Positions 27,863 to 36,414 of a stretch of 64,000 bases of DNA are shown piece after piece. The notes below the pieces were generated by a model. That model made no database searches, was not told the origin of the DNA, and was given only the letters and a program-made list of their open reading frames with translations. A program made the translations under genes and the position numbers. Every line of letters starts with the position of its first letter. Positions within the stretch are counted from its first letter, which is position 1. This DNA is from Bacillus sp. THAF10 (GTDB taxonomy: Bacteria > Bacillota > Bacilli > Bacillales > Bacillaceae_I). The stretch covers positions 1,034,001 to 1,098,000 of the forward strand of contig NZ_CP045403.1 in the NCBI RefSeq assembly GCF_009363695.1, read 5' to 3'.

Positions 27863-29224
27863 ATGGTAAAGAACCTTACAGAGGATCAAATTATATTAAA
27901 TATTATTAATTTCCTAAAAGAAGGAAAACGAAAAGCCTTTCAAGACATCGTAGAAGAATTGCAACCGTACGATACGGGCATCATCTATCAACAGCTTCCT
28001 GAAAAACATAAAGTACGATTTTTAACCTATTTAACAATCGATCAATTAACAGCACTAATTGGGGAATTAAATCAGGAATTACAGCTTGAAATTCTACAAA
28101 AAATCGGCGTCGAAAAGTCAGCAAAAGTTATGGACTTAATGGACAACGATGATCTGGCTGCCCTATTTGATGAAATGGACCCTGAAGTGAAAGAACGCTT
28201 CCTTTCCAAAATGAACAAGGAAGAATCAACCGCTGTTCAGGACCTCATGAAATATGAAGTAGAAACAGCCGGTCGTTTAATGACCAACCGTTATGTTTGG
28301 ATTCCACAGGAATATACCGTTCGAGAAGTAGTAGATAAATTAAAATCCTTCGCGGAACTCGCAGAAACCATCAACTATTTATATGTTATTGATGAAGAGA
28401 AGCGACTAGTAGGGGTTGTTTCCTATCGTGACCTGATTCTTGCGGATGCAACAGAAAAAATTATGGACATCATGTTTTCCCGTGTTATCTCCGTTCACGT
28501 GGATACGGACCAAGAAGAAGTAGCACATGTCATTGAGCGCTATGACTTCTTAGCGGTACCAGTAGTAGATGATAACAAAACACTAGTTGGAATTATCACC
28601 GTCGATGACGTCATTGACGTAGTCATCCAAGAAGCAAATGAAGATATTGAAAAGCTCTCCGCATCAGGTAAAGACATCGACTTTGATACACCCGCTCTTG
28701 TGGCTTCTGCCCGCAGATTGCCATGGTTGATATTATTATTATTTATTGGTCTTATATCAGGAAGCATTATTAGCGGATTTGAAACGACCTTGGATAGCGT
28801 GGTAGCATTGGCGTTTTTTATGCCGATGATAGCTGGAATGACAGGAAATACTGGAACTCAGTCGCTTGCTGTAGTAGTTCGCGGACTCATCTCTCGTGAA
28901 ATCGATAAAAAAGTCGTGTTCAAATTAGTTTTCCGAGAATTCCGTGTGGGCCTAACCATAGGCATAACTTGTGCCTTTCTCATTACCATCATTGCCTACG
29001 TTTGGCAGGATGGGAACTGGATTCTTGGCTTAGTAGTCGGAGCTTCATTATTTTTAACCCTTATCATTGGAACATTGGCTGGAACCATCATTCCGTTAAT
29101 TTTATACAAGTTAAACATAGACCCTGCCATCGCATCAGGTCCACTTATTACAACTTTAAATGATATTTTGTCCTTATTCATTTATTTTGGATTAGCCACA
29201 ACGTTTTTGGCTTATTTGAGTTAA
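27863..29224 (+). CDS. mgtE: Magnesium transporter MgtE (453 aa)
   Basis: Mg2+ channel of the cytoplasmic membrane. Domains: N-terminal MgtE_N superhelix (about residues 15-130, DNDDLAALFDEMDPEVKERF), two CBS domains (about 135-260, TVREVVDKL and FLAVPVVDDNKTLVGIITVDDVIDV), then a five-helix transmembrane pore (from SARRLPWLILLLFIGL) with the pore motif MPMIAGMTGNTGTQS. The ATG at 27863 follows AAGGAGGAG; the longer reading from 27827 has no ribosome site. The M-box leader gives magnesium control. Confidence 0.95.
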   Translation: MVKNLTEDQIILNIINFLKEGKRKAFQDIVEELQPYDTGIIYQQLPEKHKVRFLTYLTIDQLTALIGELNQELQLEILQKIGVEKSAKVMDLMDNDDLAALFDEMDPEVKERFLSKMNKEESTAVQDLMKYEVETAGRLMTNRYVWIPQEYTVREVVDKLKSFAELAETINYLYVIDEEKRLVGVVSYRDLILADATEKIMDIMFSRVISVHVDTDQEEVAHVIERYDFLAVPVVDDNKTLVGIITVDDVIDVVIQEANEDIEKLSASGKDIDFDTPALVASARRLPWLILLLFIGLISGSIISGFETTLDSVVALAFFMPMIAGMTGNTGTQSLAVVVRGLISREIDKKVVFKLVFREFRVGLTIGITCAFLITIIAYVWQDGNWILGLVVGASLFLTLIIGTLAGTIIPLILYKLNIDPAIASGPLITTLNDILSLFIYFGLATTFLAYLS

Positions 29225-29250
29225 GGTATTTAGAAGACCAGTAAGGCCAC

Positions 29251-29285
29251 GCCACTCTCTTTTTTGAAGAGGGTGGCTTTTTTTA
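29251..29285 (+). terminator. mgtE terminator
   Basis: GCCACTCTC (29251-29259) / GAGGGTGGC (29269-29277) followed by TTTTTTTA. The remaining bases to 29476 show no gene. Confidence 0.85.
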
Positions 29286-29476
29286 TTGAGGTTTGATTGG
29301 AGGTGAATGGGAAAATGGGACGCACCGGAGAGAGTGTGTGGTGTCGTTGCATTGCAAAGCAGCAGAATAACCCCCAAAGAAGGTCCTCAACAAGTCCCAT
29401 TAGTCGGAAAAATATCAGATAACCCCAAACGGACGTAACCGCTACCCATTAAGAGTCATTACACCTCCCACCAACC

Positions 29477-29501
29477 AAAAAAACCACCCCAAAAAGAGTG
29501 G
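29477..29501 (-). terminator. Terminator of the TauE/SafE gene
   Basis: On the minus strand, CCACTC (29501-29496) and GGGTGG (29489-29484) form a stem followed by TTTTTTTGG. Confidence 0.7.
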
Positions 29502-29507
29502 CTTTTC

Positions 29508-30378
29508 CTAATTCGACACCTGCACTTTCTTCTGCAGCAGGCGAACAATAAGAAACACATTGATAAAGATCGTGTAGGAACCAAGTCCAATAAGACCCAC
29601 AAGGGAAAGCTTCATCATATCAAACACTAAGCTTGCCATAGTCATGATATACAGAAAACCAAGCAAAGTTTGAATGGAGCGACTTTTGAAATAAGAAGTT
29701 GCTCGAGCGCCCAACTGGGAACCAATCACTGCACCTGCTATCAAAAACAGGCCAACTTTAAAATGTATCGGATGGTTTACCGCATACGTTACAAAACCGG
29801 CACTCACAATTAATATAACACTTGCAAGACTTGTGGCAACAGCCTGCCTTGAGTTAAACCCATAAAACGCAATAACAAGTGGCACAATGATGAAACCTCC
29901 GCCAACACCAAGGGCAGTGGAGAGGAACCCAGCAAAAAAACCGATAAAGACGAACTTCATCCACCCGTTACCAGAGGAGCCAGCATCATAAGCTGGTCGA
30001 GGAGCATCAGGTGACTGCTTCAGCATTTTATAAGCAAAGTATGTAAGAAGCGCCAAATACAAAATTGGGACAACGGTTGTATCGTAGCCGTTGTGTTCAA
30101 GCCAATCAACAAAAGGATAGGCGAATTGTGTGGCAGCAATTCCGCTTACACCCATTATCGCAGCAGCTTTCCATTGAATATTTTTTAACTTGAAATGGGC
30201 ATAAACTCCCGATAAGGATGTCCCGATGGTATACATCAAGCTTGTGGAAATTGCTTCAATGGGGCTATAGCCAAATAAAAGTAAAATGGGGGTAAGTACT
30301 AGGCCCCCACCAATTCCAAAGAAGCCGGAGAGCATGCTAATTGAAAATCCTAAAAGTATAAATAAAATAAATTCCATC
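29508..30378 (-). CDS. TauE/SafE family anion transporter (289 aa)
   Basis: Sulfite/organosulfonate exporter family membrane protein with about eight transmembrane helices in two repeats. The glycine-rich repeat is seen twice: SMLSGFFGIGGGLVLTPILL near the start and STALGVGGGFIIVPLVIAFYG in the middle. Substrate unknown; it lies 14 kb from the sulfoglycolysis genes on the other strand, so a link to sulfolactate export is not supported by position. The ATG at 30378 follows AAGGAG by about 10 nt; the codon before it is an in-frame GTG that could also start. Confidence 0.87.
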
Positions 30379-30531
30379 ACGGTTAACTCCTTCAATCTTC
30401 GTTCCATTCTAAAGTATACCATTCGAAAATGGTCCTATGGTCTGAAATAGAAAAAAACTTTAATTGCTATCTGCCTTTCATGATATTGTCACCTTGTTCA
30501 TACATTGTGATAAGAGGAAAAGGGAGGTAGT

Positions 30532-31950
30532 ATGATGAAAGCCAAAGATGAAAAAGCCTTATTCCATGCCATTGATGATATAACCGAAATTGCCAAAGGG
30601 TTTGGCCTCGACTTTTACCCGATGAGGTATGAAATTTGTCCGGCAGACATCATTTATACGTTTGGAGCCTACGGGATGCCCACACGCTTTTCACATTGGA
30701 GTTTTGGTAAACAATTTCATAAAATGAAGCTGCATTATGACTTGGGGTTAAGTAAAATTTATGAATTAGTCATTAACTCAAACCCGTGCTATGCCTTTTT
30801 ATTAGATACCAATTCCCTTATTCAAAATAAACTGATTGTCGCGCACGTTTTGGCGCACTGTGACTTTTTTAAAAACAATTGTCGTTTTCAAAACACGAAT
30901 AGGGATATGGTGGAGAGCATGGCTGCGACAGCGGAACGAATCAAGCAATATGAGCATGATTATGGAAAAAAAGAAGTGGAGGATTTCCTCAATGCGGTAC
31001 TGGCCATCCAAGAGCATATTGATCCCTCATTAATTAGATCTAAGCTTGCGTGGAGCATTCATGATCTCGAAGAAGAGGAGGAATCACCAAAGCAGATAAC
31101 CATCTATGATGACTTATGGAATTTAGATGAACGCAATAAACCAAAGGCCGTTCCGAAAAAACGGAAGAAGAAATTCCCACCTCAGCCTGAAAAGGATATT
31201 CTCTTATTTATTGAGCAGTACAGCAGCGAGCTTGAAGACTGGCAGCGTGACATTTTAACGATGATGCGAGAGGAAATGCTCTATTTCTGGCCACAGATGG
31301 AAACGAAAATCATGAACGAGGGCTGGGCTTCCTACTGGCATCAACGCATCCTACGAGAGATGGACCTCACAAGTGATGAGGCACTCGAATATGCCAAGCT
31401 GAACGCAGGGGTCGTGCAGCCGTCCAAAACAAGCATCAATCCCTACTACCTTGGAATAAAAATATTTGAGGATATCGAGGAGCGGTACAACAATCCAACG
31501 GAGGAAATGAAGCGAGATGGCGTGCAGCCAGGGTCTGGTCGAGAGAAAATGTTTGAAGTGCGCGAGGTAGAGTCGGATATTTCCTTCTTGCGCAATTATT
31601 TAAACAAGGATCTAGTCATGAGAGAGGATATGTACCTTTTCCAAAAGCAAGGCAAGGATTATAAAATTGTCGATAAGGCTTGGGAGAATGTGCGAGATCA
31701 GCTGGTCAATATGAGAGTAAACGGAGGGTTTCCATATATCACCGTTAATGACGGGGATTATCTTCGTACTGGTGAGCTCTACCTGAAACACTGGTATGAG
31801 GGAATTGAACTGGATCTTAAATACCTAGAAAAAGTCATGCCGTACATTTTTCAGATCTGGGGGCGCCCTGTTCATATGGAGTCGGTTATCGAGACGAAGA
31901 ATGTTCTTTTCACCTATGATGGGAAGAGTGTGCATAGGAAGTATATCTAA
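30532..31950 (+). CDS. spoVR: SpoVR family protein (472 aa)
   Basis: Stage V sporulation protein R, needed for normal spore cortex formation in B. subtilis. Typical segments: [62 protein letters not shown] and [28 protein letters not shown] C-terminal core. Full length. The ATG at 30532 follows GGGAGGTAGT. It is monocistronic and, with the leader-rich Bacillus-like gene set, indicates an endospore former. Confidence 0.95.
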   Translation: MMKAKDEKALFHAIDDITEIAKGFGLDFYPMRYEICPADIIYTFGAYGMPTRFSHWSFGKQFHKMKLHYDLGLSKIYELVINSNPCYAFLLDTNSLIQNKLIVAHVLAHCDFFKNNCRFQNTNRDMVESMAATAERIKQYEHDYGKKEVEDFLNAVLAIQEHIDPSLIRSKLAWSIHDLEEEEESPKQITIYDDLWNLDERNKPKAVPKKRKKKFPPQPEKDILLFIEQYSSELEDWQRDILTMMREEMLYFWPQMETKIMNEGWASYWHQRILREMDLTSDEALEYAKLNAGVVQPSKTSINPYYLGIKIFEDIEERYNNPTEEMKRDGVQPGSGREKMFEVREVESDISFLRNYLNKDLVMREDMYLFQKQGKDYKIVDKAWENVRDQLVNMRVNGGFPYITVNDGDYLRTGELYLKHWYEGIELDLKYLEKVMPYIFQIWGRPVHMESVIETKNVLFTYDGKSVHRKYI

Positions 31951-31985
31951 ATAGATAAAATTTACTAAAGAGACAGAACAAAGGA

Positions 31986-32022
31986 GCCACCTTGATTAGA
32001 AAGGTGGCTTCTTTATTTTTTT
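31986..32022 (+). terminator. spoVR terminator
   Basis: Perfect 8-bp stem GCCACCTT (31986-31993) / AAGGTGGC (32001-32008) and the T-rich tail TTCTTTATTTTTTT. Confidence 0.85.
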
Positions 32023-32033
32023 ATTAATAAATG

Positions 32034-32564
32034 TTAATGGCCATGTCCGTGCCCATCTTCGTTAACTTCACTATTATGTTCATTATGACTTCCTCCCTCA
32101 ACGTACCAGTTAAGAATGAAGGAAAGAGGAGAAACCAATAGGAAAAGCATTGTCATTACTAAAGCAGCTTGTTTTATGTTTAAAGGGATATTGTTTTTGA
32201 AAATAAAACTAAAAACTGATAAAACAATGCCAGTGGGTATTAATATTACAGCATATCCACCTAAGTCACCAAAATGCTGGATTCCTCCGCTGACCATACC
32301 CACTCCTAACGAAAGTAGGAGGGAAAAAAATAAAAGTTTAACAGCTTGGCTGAAATTCATTTCTTTTTTTTCTACAAAATATTCATTTACAAAAGAGGCT
32401 GATATAAATAAGATGGAGCCAAAAATTAATATGATGGAATAACGAACTGGTTCAATTGGCATATGGACAATTCCGCCCGAAATGAGCCCTACACCTAAAA
32501 AGTACATGATATAAATAACATAAGGAAACCAAATTAAATTCCAAGCTTTAGATAGTTGTTCCAC
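32034..32564 (-). CDS. Membrane protein with histidine-rich tail (176 aa)
   Basis: Unrecognised integral membrane protein: five or six hydrophobic segments with two repeated GLISGGIVHM / GMVSGGIQHF motifs (residues about 28-38 and 93-103), which suggests an internal duplication. The C-terminus is GSHNEHNSEVNEDGHGHGH, a His-rich stretch that could bind Zn, Ni or Co. Start is GTG at 32564, with AGGAGGAAAAAC upstream. No neighbour gives a function. Confidence 0.65.
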   Translation of the reverse strand: MEQLSKAWNLIWFPYVIYIMYFLGVGLISGGIVHMPIEPVRYSIILIFGSILFISASFVNEYFVEKKEMNFSQAVKLLFFSLLLSLGVGMVSGGIQHFGDLGGYAVILIPTGIVLSVFSFIFKNNIPLNIKQAALVMTMLFLLVSPLSFILNWYVEGGSHNEHNSEVNEDGHGHGH

Positions 32565-32704
32565 TGATGTTTTTCCTCCTATTAAAAATAGTAATATTAT
32601 TGTTATCTAAATGTGAAGCTACCTTTGCCTTTAGAATATAGGAGAAATATCGAGAAAGTTTGCAGATTGACCAGAATGTATAAAAAATAATATAGGCTTG
32701 CAAG

Positions 32705-32728
32705 GGCTGCTCTCGAGCAGTCTTTTTT
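32705..32728 (+). terminator. Isolated hairpin with T-run
   Basis: GGCTGCT (32705-32711) / AGCAGTC (32716-32722) with a CTCG loop, then TTTTTT. No plus-strand gene precedes it after the spoVR terminator, so it may end a short RNA or be a relic. Confidence 0.5.
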
Positions 32729-32772
32729 AATTTAGGCTGTGTTAAAGAAGAATGTTGATAATGAGTTGTTTC

Positions 32773-32920
32773 TAGCTGTTGATTGTAGCAAAGGCGGAGA
32801 CTCTTCTCTCAGAATGAAGCGAAAGGCTTGTGACCCCACAGGTGTAGCCGAGGAGGCTCACAACTAGCCCCGCAGACGCGAAGCCATTTGCGGAAATCGA
32901 CAGCGGTGTTTAACAGAGCT
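32773..32920 (+). repeat. Dispersed repeat family B, copy B1
   Basis: Begins TAGCTGTTGATTGTAGCA, contains GGCGGAGACTC and GAGGAGGCTCACAAC, and ends GCGGAAATCGACAGCGGTG. GC-rich compared with its surroundings. This type of repeat is common between genes in Bacillus genomes; no coding potential. It fills most of the 32565-33044 gap. Confidence 0.85.
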
Positions 32921-33044
32921 TTAAATTAAAAAATATATAATAAATAAGTTGCAAAATACAAGTAAATATAATATAAATAATCTATAACTAAATATTTAAC
33001 TACAAATAAAACTTGAAAACAACAAATAAAAAAGGAGTGGTATC

Positions 33045-34190
33045 ATGTTAGACGTTATTATTATTGGAGCAGGACCGTTTGGGATTTCATTAGCTTCCCA
33101 TGTAGTTTCACATGAGCTTAGCTATAAATTATTTGGGTATCCCATGGATTTTTGGAAAAATCAAATGCCGCAAGATATGTTCATTCGGACACCGCATGAG
33201 TTTGTTAGCCTCTCCGATGCAAAGGATGAATGGACCGTACAAAACTTTGCAAAGGAAACGGGAACAGAGTTGGTTACCCCGCTACCTCGACCAGTTTTTG
33301 TGGCATATGCGAACTGGTTTGCAAAGAAGTCTGGGATTGAATTTACGAATGAAAAGGTGAAACTTGTTCACAACAATGGTAACTATTATGAGGTGATTTC
33401 GGAATCTGGAGATCGCTATTTAACAAAAAATGTTATTGTTGCTACCGGTGTAGAACACTATCAATATTTACCTAATTTTTTGAAGGACCTTCCTTCGCAC
33501 TATGTTTCTCATACCTCTGGATACACCGATTTTTCAAGGTTCAAAGATAGTAAGGTTGTGGTGATGGGAAGTGGGCAAAGTGCCTGGGAAGCTGCAGGAT
33601 TATTACACAGAGAGGGTGCAGAGGTTGAATTGGTTTATCGAAAAGAGCAGCCTAATTATGCTGGAAGCAGAGAGAACGAAATAGCCTTACGAGATCTTGG
33701 AGATGTCTTTTATTCTCTTCCACTAGAAGAAAAGAAGGCTGGCTGGGGGCAATCACCTGGAAGCGTGGCTCATTTTTTAAAGCCATATGTTGAAGGAATA
33801 GTACCACAAAGCCCTGGTGTAGAAATGGTGAAAGTTGAGCCCGTGAATGAAGCAGAAATCAGGATTTTATTATCAAATGGTGAGGAAAAAATAGCTAATT
33901 ATCTCATTGCGGCAACAGGATTTCATATCAATATCGATCGTGTACCTTTTTTCAAGGAAGACTTATTAAACTCCATCAAAAGAGAGGAAGGGTATGCTTC
34001 CTTTCCAATGCTAAATGAATCGTTTATGTCAAATCTTCCAGGCTTATATTTTGCTGGGCCTCTTTCTTCCCATAGTCATGGACCAACCTTCCGCTTTATA
34101 TTAGGATTAAGGAAAACAGCATTCTCGATTATTCCGGATATTGTAAGGAAGAAGTACGACAATAATTTGTTAAGGAAGGTGTTATCTTGA
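33045..34190 (+). CDS. FAD/NAD(P)-binding oxidoreductase (381 aa)
   Basis: Flavoprotein with two Rossmann motifs: FAD site IIIGAGPFGISLA at residues 5-17 and NAD(P)H site VVMGSGQSAWEAAGLL at about residue 172; IAATGF near 290 is the third conserved strand. The fold is that of flavin monooxygenases and lysine/ornithine N-hydroxylase-like proteins. The substrate is unknown. It is the first gene of an operon with a MarR regulator (overlap 4 nt) and an ArsN1-type acetyltransferase, so it may oxidise an arsenical, phosphinate or other toxic compound. AAGGAG precedes the ATG. Confidence 0.8.
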   Translation: MLDVIIIGAGPFGISLASHVVSHELSYKLFGYPMDFWKNQMPQDMFIRTPHEFVSLSDAKDEWTVQNFAKETGTELVTPLPRPVFVAYANWFAKKSGIEFTNEKVKLVHNNGNYYEVISESGDRYLTKNVIVATGVEHYQYLPNFLKDLPSHYVSHTSGYTDFSRFKDSKVVVMGSGQSAWEAAGLLHREGAEVELVYRKEQPNYAGSRENEIALRDLGDVFYSLPLEEKKAGWGQSPGSVAHFLKPYVEGIVPQSPGVEMVKVEPVNEAEIRILLSNGEEKIANYLIAATGFHINIDRVPFFKEDLLNSIKREEGYASFPMLNESFMSNLPGLYFAGPLSSHSHGPTFRFILGLRKTAFSIIPDIVRKKYDNNLLRKVLS

Positions 34191-34630
34191 GACGTTCCTT
34201 TCAAGCAATCACAAGAAGCTTTGGAGTATTAAATAAAACCTGTTGTTCTGTTGATGGAATAGATGTGACAGCTGCACAGAGTCATATTCTTTACGAAATC
34301 GATATAAACGATCAACCAACGATGCAACAGGTGGCTGATCTTCTAGGGATTGACATTACGACGTTTAGTAGACAAATTCAAACATTAATGAAAATGGAGC
34401 TTGTCATAAAAGTACCTTCCAAAGAGGATAAAAGGGCGAGTATCCTTTCTTTAACCGAAAAAGGGAAAAGAGTAGCGCAGGAAATTGACCAGCAGGTGAA
34501 CTCCTACTTAGAGAGGATTTTTTCGGAGATGACAGATTTTGAACGGGAAACAACGCAGCGAGCCATTCACTATCTTGCAAGTGTGATGACAAAAAACTCG
34601 GGAAGCTGTGAAGACAAGAAAGATTGCTAA
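34187..34630 (+). CDS. MarR family regulator (147 aa)
   Basis: Winged-helix MarR protein: QPTMQQVADLLGIDITTFSRQIQTLMKMELV is the helix-turn-helix and KEDKRASILSLTEKG the wing. A vicinal Cys-Cys pair (LNKTCCSVDGIDVT, about residues 18-19) and two C-terminal cysteines (SGSCEDKKDC) could sense thiol-reactive compounds or bind arsenite. The TTG start overlaps the preceding stop (TTGA). It most likely controls its own operon. Ligand is inferred, not shown. Confidence 0.85.
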   Translation: MRRSFQAITRSFGVLNKTCCSVDGIDVTAAQSHILYEIDINDQPTMQQVADLLGIDITTFSRQIQTLMKMELVIKVPSKEDKRASILSLTEKGKRVAQEIDQQVNSYLERIFSEMTDFERETTQRAIHYLASVMTKNSGSCEDKKDC

Positions 34631-34649
34631 GGGAAAAGGGGAAGGACAC

Positions 34650-35135
34650 ATGATTATTCGTGCTGCTACTAATCTGGATGTGCAAGAGCTACTAACAATC
34701 TATAACGAGGGAATAGAAGATAGAATTGCAACGCTAGAAAGTGTTCCAAAAGATGAGGCCTATATGCTTGAGTGGTTAACAAAACGAAGTGGTCGGTATA
34801 CGGTGCTGGTTGCGGAGTTAGATCAAAGGGTAATTGGCTGGGCAAGTTTAAACCCTTATAGCCATCGCTGTGCCTACGACGGGGTGGCTGATTTATCGGT
34901 GTATATAAAACGCGAGTATCGTGGAAAAGGAGTGGGAGGAGGACTGCTCCACTCCTTAGAAAATGAGGCCAAACAGAATGGCTTTCATAAAATAGTCTTG
35001 TTTACATTCCCATTTAACGGGTTAGGTCAAGGATTGTATAAGAAAAGTGGCTATCGAGAGGTTGGCGTGTTCAAAAATCAAGGAAAGTTAGATGGAGCGT
35101 TTATTGATGTCGTGGCAATGGAAAAAGTACTATAA
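34650..35135 (+). CDS. arsN1: GNAT acetyltransferase, arsinothricin-resistance ArsN1 type (161 aa)
   Basis: GNAT N-acetyltransferase of the phosphinothricin/arsinothricin branch. IYNEGIEDRIATLES near the N-terminus and LSVYIKREYRGKGVGGGLL (acetyl-CoA loop R-G-K-G-V-G) match ArsN1 proteins, which acetylate the amino group of arsinothricin or phosphinothricin, both glutamine-synthetase inhibitors. The ATG at 34650 follows GGGGAAGG; a reading from 34608 overlaps the MarR gene and has no ribosome site. Third gene of the operon. Confidence 0.75.
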   Translation: MIIRAATNLDVQELLTIYNEGIEDRIATLESVPKDEAYMLEWLTKRSGRYTVLVAELDQRVIGWASLNPYSHRCAYDGVADLSVYIKREYRGKGVGGGLLHSLENEAKQNGFHKIVLFTFPFNGLGQGLYKKSGYREVGVFKNQGKLDGAFIDVVAMEKVL

Positions 35136-35150
35136 GAGCTCTCTTTAAAA

Positions 35151-35320
35151 AAGGCTGTTTTCGCAAACTTTGTTGCTACTGCAGATAGTGAAGCAACACG
35201 TAGTCAACGTTGTTGTCGTGCTCTTTTCGTGGAGAAAGTTTTCAATAGGTGGCAATTTTTCTTCGAATCATACCTGGAAAAAATCTCAAAGGTTTCTAGC
35301 AACAATCTTTTAGCAAAGAA
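35151..35320 (+). repeat. Dispersed repeat family A, copy A2
   Basis: Starts AAGGCTGTTTTCGCAAACTT, then TTGTTGCTACTGC, AACGTTGTTGTCGTGCTCTT, and ends CTAGCAACAATCTTTTAGC. Lies between arsN1 and the converging nucleoside hydrolase gene. Confidence 0.85.
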
Positions 35321-35363
35321 CGTTAAAAAAAGAAACATGAAGCGGTGAAATGCTTCATGTTTT

Positions 35364-36314
35364 TTACCTTCTTGTTAATATTCTCAACGTATTTGCAATG
35401 AAAATATTCTCATTTATATCAGTGGCAATTTTAACACAGCCTGTACCAGAACATTCCTCAGCTCCAGGACGGAAATCTGCAATAGATAGTCCATCGGCAA
35501 AACCCTCCTTGTACTCCACTTTTACCTGCTTAGAAGTGTAGATGAACAATCCCGGAATTTGCAGGCTTGCCATGACAGCAGCTAAATCATGCTGAGGAGT
35601 ACCCGAAATTCCGGGTTCGAGTTCTTGGTAAGCTTCATAATAAAAATCGAGAATAGGTTTAATGATTTGCTGAAGGGGAGTAGAGGCAACGCTATCAATA
35701 TAGTTGACCAATGCCGGGGTAAGGATGGCCTTGCGAGTAACATTAAGGGGGATGATGGTGAGGTTTGGTGCATTTTGCGCAACAAAATTTGCTGCAATTG
35801 GATCTCCAAAAAAGTTCGCTTCGGCTACCTCCGTTACGTTTCCAGGTTCTAAAAAGGCACCACCCATAATATATGTCTCTTTCACAAGGCTCATCACAGA
35901 TGGACTTAAGTACCAAGCAATCGCAAGTGAGGTACATCGCCCTACATTGACGATGGTTACATCGTTTCGATTTTCTTTAATAATTTCGAAAAGAAGACTA
36001 AAATTTGTTCGGTTTTTAAATCGGTTTGAAGAAATGGGTGGTACGATTGGACCTAAGCCTTCTGCTCCATGAATGTCAGGGAAAAATTCAGGGATTTGAC
36101 CACTTAAAGGTCTTGTACTACCGGCAATAATAGGAATCTCTTTTCTACCAGCAAGTTCTAGTAAATACGCAGCATTTCTAGCACTTTTATCTCTATCAGT
36201 ATTTCCATACCCTGCTACAATGGCGAGTACATCTAAGTCTGGATTTTGTAGAGCATAAATAATGGAGATTGCGTCATCAATGCCAGTATCAGCAAACAGA
36301 ATAATCTTTTTCAA
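35364..36314 (-). CDS. Nucleoside hydrolase, inosine/uridine-preferring family (316 aa)
   Basis: Cleaves the N-glycosidic bond of ribonucleosides. The N-terminal Ca2+-binding motif is FADTGIDDAISIIYAL (a variant of DTDPGIDDA), with later family segments IVAGYGNTDRDKSARNAAYLLEL and EANFFGDPIAANFV. Length is normal. The TTG at 36314, 6 nt after AGGAGGTG, is the likely start; a GTG at 36323 overlaps that ribosome site. The ribosome site is sequestered in a perfect hairpin (36321-36359), so translation is probably regulated. Confidence 0.85.
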   Translation of the reverse strand: MKKIILFADTGIDDAISIIYALQNPDLDVLAIVAGYGNTDRDKSARNAAYLLELAGRKEIPIIAGSTRPLSGQIPEFFPDIHGAEGLGPIVPPISSNRFKNRTNFSLLFEIIKENRNDVTIVNVGRCTSLAIAWYLSPSVMSLVKETYIMGGAFLEPGNVTEVAEANFFGDPIAANFVAQNAPNLTIIPLNVTRKAILTPALVNYIDSVASTPLQQIIKPILDFYYEAYQELEPGISGTPQHDLAAVMASLQIPGLFIYTSKQVKVEYKEGFADGLSIADFRPGAEECSGTGCVKIATDINENIFIANTLRILTRR

Positions 36315-36320
36315 TACTTT

Positions 36321-36359
36321 CACCTCCTACTATTAACTATGAAAAAATAGTAGGAGGTG
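36321..36359 (-). promoter_or_regulatory. Perfect hairpin sequestering the ribosome binding site
   Basis: In the minus-strand mRNA, CACCTCCTACTATT (36359-36346) pairs base for base with AATAGTAGGAGGTG (36334-36321) across an 11-nt loop. The 3' arm contains the AGGAGGTG Shine-Dalgarno sequence of the nucleoside hydrolase. The stem has no T-run and would block ribosome entry unless melted or remodelled. Confidence 0.85.
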
Positions 36360-36414
36360 CTTGTATGTTCGTACTAGAGTTAGTAGAATTTATGAAATCT
36401 ATTTTTAAAAAAAT

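Noticed and set aside
29508..30378. TauE/SafE transporter as the sulfolactate exporter of the sulfo-TAL locus
   Set aside because: It is 14 kb away, on the other strand, and lacks the AAAGGT operator; only the family name fits.
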